Source: Mesorhizobium sp. B2-3-4 (lineage in GTDB: Bacteria; Pseudomonadota; Alphaproteobacteria; Rhizobiales; Rhizobiaceae). From it: a DNA stretch of 64,000 nucleotides. Under the pieces are notes generated by a model that was not told where the DNA came from, did not search any database, and saw nothing but the letters and a program-made list of their open reading frames with translations. The DNA lies in NCBI RefSeq assembly GCF_006442315.1, contig NZ_VFVY01000014.1:1-64000 (forward strand), read 5' to 3'. The translations under genes and the position numbers were made by a program. Shown here in pieces: positions 58,978 through 64,000 of the stretch (position 1 is its first letter; every line of letters begins with the position of its first letter).

Positions 58978-59858
58978 TCCCACTGCGGATCCGGCACCTG
59001 GCCCTCGATGGTCTTGAAATAGACCTGCATCAGGCAAGCGATGGCGAAGGGCTCGATAAAGGCCGCCTTGAAGGCCCAGGCAAAGACGATCGCCAGCACA
59101 AAGGCCCAGCCGGCAAGCTGCCCGGGCATCATGAACAGAATGGCGCCGGCAGGCGCCAGCATCAGCAGGAAGATCACAAACGACACCACCCACATGATGA
59201 CCGCCAGCCAGACGGCGTTCTTGACCATGGTCTTGCCGTTCTGGGCGTAGAGCACGACGCCCTGGCGCGCGGTTTCGAAGGGCGAGGACGAGTTGATGCG
59301 GATGTTATAGCCGAGGATGATCTCGTCGACATAGGTCAGCGACAGGCGGATTACCGTGTTGATGAAGGAGACGAGGCCGCTCAGCCCCGGAATGGGCAGG
59401 AAGGCGGCGATGCCGCCAAGCAGGCCGGTGATGGCGCGGATGGCGCCCTTGACCAGCTGGTCGACGACGAAAAGGATATTGGCCTCGGCGAAGCGCTCGG
59501 TCACGACCTCTTTTGCATAGGCGATCTGGTTCTGGCCGTCGGGAACGTCATGACCGTCGATGAGATGGACCATGACGGCGATGTGGCCTGCCTTGACGAC
59601 ATAGAGGATGTATTCGCGCAGCCAGTAGACGGCGATCGAAACGACGCCGAAGCCGACCACCCCGCCCCACAGGGCAAAGGACAGCGGGCCGTCCGGATCA
59701 GTGGAGATATGGCCAACGCCATAACCGACGGAAGCGCCCGTGCCGGTGGCCATGATGTAGGCCAGCGTGATGCCGAAATAGACGATCATGCGAAAGACAA
59801 TGAAAGGCCAGGTCCGCATCATGATGGACACCGACCTGCCGATATCGAAATCCCACAT
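58875..59858 (-). CDS. polytopic membrane protein of unknown function
   Basis: 327 residues from the ATG at 59858 with GGGGGAG upstream. About six to seven membrane helices (near 18-40, 62-85, 130-175, 228-255 and 258-285), starting MWDFDIGRSVSIMMRTWPF. The ordered cytoplasmic-looking loops (GHDVPDGQNQIAYAKEVV; GYNIRINSSSPFETARQG) look conserved, but I do not recognise a named family. The last 34 codons overlap the bluB end on the other strand. A C-terminal charged tail follows the final helix. Confidence 0.75.
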   Translation of the reverse strand: MWDFDIGRSVSIMMRTWPFIVFRMIVYFGITLAYIMATGTGASVGYGVGHISTDPDGPLSFALWGGVVGFGVVSIAVYWLREYILYVVKAGHIAVMVHLIDGHDVPDGQNQIAYAKEVVTERFAEANILFVVDQLVKGAIRAITGLLGGIAAFLPIPGLSGLVSFINTVIRLSLTYVDEIILGYNIRINSSSPFETARQGVVLYAQNGKTMVKNAVWLAVIMWVVSFVIFLLMLAPAGAILFMMPGQLAGWAFVLAIVFAWAFKAAFIEPFAIACLMQVYFKTIEGQVPDPQWDQRLAEASSKFRELKDKALASFGGSRWGTAGATR

Positions 59859-59914
59859 GCTCCGAATCTCCCCCTCAGAGATGGCTGGGGAGGATGCGCT
59901 CAAACCCGCCGATG

Positions 59915-60559
59915 TCAATTGCGGACCGTCCCGAGACCCTCATCGCGGTTCGGCTCAGACGCGCTTGGCGGCTTTCTGAGCAGGCCTTCGAGCAATTGCT
60001 TGAAGGCGACAACCACCTTCCTCGACGTTGCTTCGGGATCGCTCGAATTGGCGATTCGCTGCGAGGCCTGGCTGCTCGCACCATTGATCAGCCGAGCGGC
60101 GGTCTCTGGATCGAGGCTCGGCACGACCACTCCTTCCCGTTGCAGCGCGGTCAGATGATCGGTCATTGAACCGACGCATGCATTGGCATTCGACCATTGC
60201 GCCGGATCGCCCAACACGGCCGGGCCATCCCGGAACATGATGCGCTGGATTTCCGGTTCCAAGGCCATTTCGATGTAGGTCGTGCATTCGTCGACGAAAT
60301 GCTGCCAGCGGGTCGGCGCCCGAGACGCGACCTCGTTCACCCGGGCGGCCATTTCCGCGTCGATCTCGGCGATGACCGCCTCCAGAAGTCCTTTCTTGTC
60401 GCCGAAGTGATGATAGAGCGCGCCGCGCGTCAGTCCCGCCGAAGCGGTGAAATCGTCCATCGACGCTTCGGCATAACCGATCGTGCCGAAAGCCTGACGC
60501 GCCGCCGCGATCAGCTTGGCGCGCGTCTCCGCAATCATCTCCTTGCGCGGTCGGTGCAT
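59915..60559 (-). CDS. TetR-family repressor of the divergent MFS pump
   Basis: 214 residues from the ATG at 60559. N-terminal DNA-binding domain: RAKLIAAARQAFGTIGYAEASMDDFTASAGLTRGALYHHFGDKKGLLEAVI, the classic TetR helix-turn-helix with YHHFxxK. The ligand domain (70-214) is of the TetR_C type seen in AcrR-like proteins. Divergent from the MFS gene across 120 bases holding three copies of a 15-bp palindrome, so it probably represses itself and the transporter. Confidence 0.92.
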   Translation of the reverse strand: MHRPRKEMIAETRAKLIAAARQAFGTIGYAEASMDDFTASAGLTRGALYHHFGDKKGLLEAVIAEIDAEMAARVNEVASRAPTRWQHFVDECTTYIEMALEPEIQRIMFRDGPAVLGDPAQWSNANACVGSMTDHLTALQREGVVVPSLDPETAARLINGASSQASQRIANSSDPEATSRKVVVAFKQLLEGLLRKPPSASEPNRDEGLGTVRN

Positions 60560-60576
60560 GGCTCTGGCCTCATCTA

Positions 60577-60643
60577 CATACGTTGCGTATGCCAATTGAC
60601 ATACGCGACGTATGATTTATCTAACACTTATACGTCTCGTATG
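60577..60643. promoter_or_regulatory. three palindromic TetR operators
   Basis: Three copies of CATACG-N3-CGTATG: 60577-60591 (centre TTG), 60600-60614 (centre CGA) and 60629-60643 (centre TCT, first base T instead of C). Centres are 23 and 29 bases apart. They fill the space between the repressor and transporter starts, the expected place for its operators. Confidence 0.85.
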
Positions 60644-60679
60644 TAATTGTCAGTTCACCGTTTGTCGAGGAACCAGATC

Positions 60680-61903
60680 ATGCAGAACCCCTATGCCGAA
60701 ATCTTCCGTGCCCCTGGGGCCAAGGGCTTTGCGGCCGCTGGCTTCATGGCGCGGCTGCCGATTGCCATGGCTCCGATCGGCATCGTGGCGATGTTGTCGC
60801 AGACGCGGGGCGAATACTGGCTGGCCGGCGCGGTTTCCGCGACGTTCGCGCTGGGTAACGCCTTCGTGGCGCCGCAGATATCGAGGCTGGTGGACCGCCT
60901 TGGCCAGACGCGCATCGTGGTCCCCACCACCATCATCACCGTGATCGCCTTCGCGGTTCTGATCGCGGCGGCCAATCAGGATTGGCCGGTCTGGACGCTG
61001 TTCGTCTCGGCGCTGGCGGCCGCGGCCATGCCCAGCATGCCGGCAATGGTGCGCGCTCGCTGGACGGAGATTTTCAGGGGGCAGCCGCAGATGAACACCG
61101 CTTTCGCCTTCGAATCGGCGGCGGACGAACTGGTTTATATCGCCGGCGCCTCATTGTCGGTGGGGCTCAGCGCGGGCCTCTTTCCCGAAGCCGGCGTTCT
61201 GGTCAGCACCGTGCTCCTCGCTATCGGTTCGACGGCTTTCATCCTGCAGCGCTCGACCGAGCCGCAGGTGCGGCCGGTGGACCCTGTCACCAGCGGTTCG
61301 GCAATCCGGCTGCGTCCGGTGCAGATCATCACTCTTGCGCTGATCTTCATCGGCGCGACCTTCGCCACGACGGAGGTGAGCACCGTGGCGATCACCAAGG
61401 AACTCGGCCAGCCGGGCGCCGCCAGTCTCGTCATCGGCGTCTATGCGCTGGGATCCTTCGTGCTCGGCATCATCGTCGGCGCCCTCAATCTGCAGGCGCC
61501 GCTGCAGCGCCAGTTGGCAATCGCGGTCGCCCTGGTCGCGCTGGGCACGCTTTTGCCGCTCACCGCCGGTTCGGTGCCGCTGCTGGCGCTGACCGTGTTC
61601 ATCAGCGGCGTGGCGATCTCGCCAACTTTCATCACCGCCTTCGGCCTGATCGAGCGCCATGTGCCGGAAGCGATGCTGACCGAAGGCATCACCTGGGTGA
61701 TGACCGGCATCGGCATCGGCATGGCGCTGGGTTCCTTCGCCGCCGGCGCGGTGGTGGACGCGTTCGGCGCCCAGAACGGGTTCTGGGTCTCGGTGGCATC
61801 GGGCCTTGTAGCACTGATCACGGTGTTGCTCGGCCAACGCAGCCTCGCCACCCAGAAATGCGACCTCGAAGGATGCGACGCGGCCGCCGTGCCTGCTGAG
61901 TGA
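60680..61903 (+). CDS. MFS transporter (probable drug or metabolite efflux)
   Basis: 407 residues from the ATG at 60680 with AGGA nine bases upstream. Twelve membrane helices; MFS loop motif near residue 75 (APQISRLVDRLGQTRIV, the G-x-x-x-D-R-x-G-R-like signature) and a symmetric second half (GVYALGSFVLGIIVGAL). Close in layout to bacterial YfcJ/NepI-like exporters. Under the divergent TetR repressor it is likely induced by its own substrate. A palindromic repeat follows the stop. Confidence 0.9.
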   Translation: MQNPYAEIFRAPGAKGFAAAGFMARLPIAMAPIGIVAMLSQTRGEYWLAGAVSATFALGNAFVAPQISRLVDRLGQTRIVVPTTIITVIAFAVLIAAANQDWPVWTLFVSALAAAAMPSMPAMVRARWTEIFRGQPQMNTAFAFESAADELVYIAGASLSVGLSAGLFPEAGVLVSTVLLAIGSTAFILQRSTEPQVRPVDPVTSGSAIRLRPVQIITLALIFIGATFATTEVSTVAITKELGQPGAASLVIGVYALGSFVLGIIVGALNLQAPLQRQLAIAVALVALGTLLPLTAGSVPLLALTVFISGVAISPTFITAFGLIERHVPEAMLTEGITWVMTGIGIGMALGSFAAGAVVDAFGAQNGFWVSVASGLVALITVLLGQRSLATQKCDLEGCDAAAVPAE

Positions 61904-61936
61904 TTGCGGTCGGAATGGCTTGAGCCAGCGCGACCT

Positions 61937-61978
61937 CGTCATCCACGGGCGAAGCGGAGCGCAGACCCAAGGATGACG
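61937..61978. repeat. palindromic intergenic repeat with CGTCATCC / GGATGACG arms
   Basis: CGTCATCC at one end and GGATGACG at the other (8-bp perfect inverted ends), with a GC-rich centre GCGAAGCGGAGCGCAGA. Such elements are repeated between genes in Mesorhizobium and relatives. It lies between the ends of two convergent genes (MFS and ribB), where it could end both transcripts. Confidence 0.7.
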
Positions 61979-61999
61979 ACGTCGCGGGCTTCCGGCCAA

Positions 62000-63100
62000 C
62001 TACATAATCTCGGTCTTGGCGATGTGTATGCCGAACCCTTCCAAGCCGACATAATGGCGTTCGCGCGAGGCGATCAGATTGATCGAGGAGATGCCGAGAT
62101 CTTTCAGGATCTGGGCCCCAAGGCCGATCTCGCGCCATTCGCTCTCGCGCCGGCGCGCCTCTTCATGGTCCTCGCGGTCGCCCGACTGCGGACGCTTGCG
62201 CTCCTGGTGGGCGACGCCGACCGAGCCTTCCCTGAGATAGACGATGACGCCGCGCTTGCGCTCGCCCATCGCCTTCATGATGGCGTCCAGCCGGTGGCTG
62301 GTGCCGAACACATCGGTTACCACATCCTCGGAATGCAGCCGGACCGGCACGTCCTCGCCGTCGCGGATATCGCCGAAGACGACGGCGACGTGGTGCATCG
62401 TGTCCCATGGCAGCGTGTAGGTGAAAACCTGCGCCTTGCCGCCCAGCGTGTCGATTTCGGAGCAGGCTACACGCTCGACCAGCGTTTCCTTGCGCTGCCG
62501 GTAGGCGATGAGATCGGCGACCGAAACCTGCTTCAGACCATGCTCTTCGGCGAAAGCCTGCACCTGCGGACCGCGCTTGACGGTGCCGTCGTCATTGACC
62601 AGTTCAGAAATGACGCCGATCGGCGGCAGTCCGGCGAGCTTGCAAAGATCGACCGCCGCCTCGGTATGGCCCGAGCGCATCAAGACGCCGCCTTCGCGCG
62701 CGATGAGCGGGAAGATGTGACCGGGGCGGACGAAGTCGGAGGCGCCGACATTGCCGTTGGCCAGATTGCGCACGGTCAGCGTGCGGTCGTCGGCCGAAAT
62801 GCCCGTTGTCGTGCCGTGCTTGAAGTCGACGCTGACGGTGAAGGCGGTGGTGTGCGCGGAATCATTGTCGGCGACCATCGGCGCAAGGTTGAGGCGCTTG
62901 GCCTCCTCGCGCGGCATCGGCGTGCAGACGATGCCCGACGTGTTGCGGATGATGAAAGCCATCTTCTCCGGCGTGCAATGGACGGCGGCAACGATCAGGT
63001 CGCCCTCGTTCTCACGCCCGTCATCGTCCATGACGACGACGATCTCGCCGCGCTCAAAGGCGCGGATGGCTTCGACGATCTTCTTCTGGTCGTAAGGCAT
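62000..63100 (-). CDS. ribB: 3,4-dihydroxy-2-butanone 4-phosphate synthase (RibB) with inactive GTP cyclohydrolase II-like domain
   Basis: 366 residues. The N-terminal RibB half (1-~205) is intact: VVVMDDDGRENEGDLIVAA, FIIRNTSGIVC and RPGHIFPLIAREGGVL with SGHTEAAVDLCKLAG. It makes the four-carbon unit of riboflavin. The C-terminal half has the RibA fold, but the zinc cysteines are gone: RLHSEDVVTDVFGTSHRLDA replaces the HSEC and RCDCG motifs. So the second activity is expected to be lost and a separate RibA is needed elsewhere. A repeat lies between it and aroC. Confidence 0.93.
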   Translation of the reverse strand: MPYDQKKIVEAIRAFERGEIVVVMDDDGRENEGDLIVAAVHCTPEKMAFIIRNTSGIVCTPMPREEAKRLNLAPMVADNDSAHTTAFTVSVDFKHGTTTGISADDRTLTVRNLANGNVGASDFVRPGHIFPLIAREGGVLMRSGHTEAAVDLCKLAGLPPIGVISELVNDDGTVKRGPQVQAFAEEHGLKQVSVADLIAYRQRKETLVERVACSEIDTLGGKAQVFTYTLPWDTMHHVAVVFGDIRDGEDVPVRLHSEDVVTDVFGTSHRLDAIMKAMGERKRGVIVYLREGSVGVAHQERKRPQSGDREDHEEARRRESEWREIGLGAQILKDLGISSINLIASRERHYVGLEGFGIHIAKTEIM

Positions 63101-63122
63101 GGGAGTGCTCGCTTCGCTCGCA

Positions 63123-63207
63123 GGAATAGGGAGTAGGTCAGTAGGGAAAAGAAAGGCTGTCTCGGGCGGCCTACTGCCTATTCCCTACTGCCTATTCCCT
63201 TCCCCGT
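63123..63207. repeat. CTACTGCCTATTCC-type intergenic repeat running into aroC
   Basis: GGAATAGGGAGTAGG (63123-63137) faces two tandem 14-base units CTACTGCCTATTCC (63171-63198), an imperfect inverted arrangement. The right arm overlaps the 3' end of aroC and supplies its last codons and stop. Similar tracts of CCTATTCCCTACTxCC occur between genes in Mesorhizobium. Confidence 0.65.
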
Positions 63208-64000
63208 CTGTCCTCGATGCCGCAGATAATGATCTGCGATCGCGCAGGCGACCATGGCCTCGCCGATCGGCACGGCGCGGATGCCGACGCAGGGGTCGTG
63301 GCGGCCCTTGGTCATCACCTCGACATCGTGGCCGTCCTTGTCGATCGACTTTCGCGGCGTCAGGATCGACGAGGTCGGCTTGACGGCAAAGCGCGCGACG
63401 ATCTCCTGGCCGGTCGAAATGCCGCCAAGGATGCCGCCGGCATTGTTGGACAGGAACACGGGTCTGCCGTCATTGCCCATGCGCATCTCGTCGGCGTTCT
63501 GTTCGCCGGTGATGCGGGCGGCCTCGAAACCATTGCCGATCTCGACGCCCTTGACCGCGTTGATGGACATCAGGCCGGAGGCGATATCCTGATCGAGCTT
63601 GGCATAGATCGGCGCGCCGAGACCCGGCGGTACGCCGTCGGCGACGATCTCTATGACCGCGCCGACCGAAGAGCCCGCCTTGCGGATGCCATCTAGATAC
63701 TGCGTGAAGATTGGAACCGATGTGGGGTCGGGAGTGAAGAACGGGTTCTCGGCGTCGCCGATGAAGTTCCAGTTCCAATTGGCGCGATCGATCGATTTCT
63801 CGCCCATCGAGACCAGCGCGCCGCGTACCACCATGCCTGGGACGACCTTGCGGGCAAGCGCCCCGGCGGCCACGCGCGCCGCCGTCTCGCGCGCCGAGGA
63901 GCGACCGCCGCCGCGATAGTCGCGTATGCCGTATTTGACGTCATAGGTGTAATCGGCATGACCCGGCCGGAACTGGCGGGCGATTTCGCCATAATCCTTC
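63178..64000 (-). CDS. aroC: chorismate synthase (5' end outside window)
   Basis: The frame is open to the right edge; 273 residues are visible and about 90 N-terminal ones are beyond it. It makes chorismate from EPSP with reduced FMN, the end of the shikimate pathway. Seen: FRPGHADYTYDVKYGIRDYRGGGRSSARETAARVAAG (given as key parts RPGHAD, YGIRDYRGGGRSSARET), SVGAVIEIVADGVPPGLGAP, NAVKGVEIGNGF, NNAGGILGGISTG and the C-terminal RHDPCVGIRAVPI. The last six or so residues (ending GIGSRE) are encoded by the intergenic repeat. Confidence 0.96.
   Translation of the reverse strand, partial: KDYGEIARQFRPGHADYTYDVKYGIRDYRGGGRSSARETAARVAAGALARKVVPGMVVRGALVSMGEKSIDRANWNWNFIGDAENPFFTPDPTSVPIFTQYLDGIRKAGSSVGAVIEIVADGVPPGLGAPIYAKLDQDIASGLMSINAVKGVEIGNGFEAARITGEQNADEMRMGNDGRPVFLSNNAGGILGGISTGQEIVARFAVKPTSSILTPRKSIDKDGHDVEVMTKGRHDPCVGIRAVPIGEAMVACAIADHYLRHRGQTGKGIGSRE

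Noticed and set aside
62000..62480. Functional GTP cyclohydrolase II in the ribB gene
   Set aside because: All zinc-binding cysteines of that domain are replaced.
1..64000. CRISPR array, tRNA, rRNA, prophage or IS element
   Set aside because: No regularly spaced repeats, cloverleaf, rRNA segment, transposase or phage structural gene was recognised by reading; a tRNA or covariance-model scan would be the decisive test.

Overview
The window reads as chromosome from an alphaproteobacterium of the order Hyphomicrobiales, most likely Mesorhizobium or a close Phyllobacteriaceae relative. This rests on the high GC content, the CcrM-type methylase, the rhizobial ctaC-ctaD-ctaB-ctaG-ctaE / surf1 / ispH / thrB / rnhA block, the BluB gene behind a cobalamin riboswitch, a RibB with a dead GTP-cyclohydrolase domain, and short palindromic intergenic repeats of the kind common in this group. 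The species is an inference from gene content. Nearly all of the window is ordinary core chromosome. I see no prophage, insertion sequence, CRISPR array, rRNA or tRNA.

Layout. 1-7.8 kb: the 3' end of a type I secreted RTX giant protein, then envelope genes (small secreted protein, lytic transglycosylase, LppC-like lipoprotein, degenerate nuclease-like protein, GGDEF-like membrane protein with a lost active site) and a phytanoyl-CoA dioxygenase-like oxygenase. 7.9-12 kb: LysR regulator, orphan Tat-exported peptide-type binding protein, a small Cys-rich ORF, a VanZ-like protein and two tandem paralogous mini-proteins of unknown family. 12-21.5 kb: smc, DsbA-like lipoprotein, DciA-like protein, mutY-HAD, ccrM, a second HAD hydrolase and a proline/lysine-rich lipoprotein. 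21.6-27.9 kb: a tight run thrC - M16 peptidase - GNAT - 7TM/PAS/GGDEF/EAL protein. 27.9-32.4 kb: divergent LysR/MBL pair, YqgE, DsbD-like periplasmic domain, peroxiredoxin, DUF2938 protein. 32.4-33 kb: a decayed ParDE toxin-antitoxin module, with the antitoxin frameshifted and the toxin carrying an internal stop.

33-43.2 kb (all minus strand): aa3-type cytochrome oxidase operon ctaC-D-B-(small coxF-like)-G-E, then an L,D-transpeptidase, DUF983, surf1, ispH, thrB, rnhA and a histidine phosphatase. 43.6-50 kb: IalB-like and YbjN proteins, tldD, a LapG-type transglutaminase-like protease, a PsiF-like protein, and a large caspase-fold protein in which both catalytic residues are replaced. 50-57.7 kb: TrmA-family and TlyA RNA methyltransferases, GFA protein, dxs, pirin, DUF2277, xseB and a histone-deacetylase-like amidohydrolase, with a pair of palindromic repeats between dxs and pirin. 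57.9-64 kb: B12 riboswitch and bluB, a membrane protein overlapping bluB tail to tail, a TetR/MFS pair with three palindromic operators, RibB(A), and partial aroC.

How genes work together: dxs and ispH feed isoprenoid synthesis; thrB and thrC complete threonine synthesis; ctaB/ctaG/surf1 build the oxidase encoded by ctaC/D/E; mutY, ccrM, smc, dciA, xseB and rnhA serve the chromosome; ribB supplies riboflavin and bluB consumes FMN to make the lower ligand of B12. The least explained parts are the pseudo-caspase, the tandem mini-proteins with a leaderless-looking promoter, the dying toxin-antitoxin pair, and several signalling or biosynthetic domains that have visibly lost catalytic residues.
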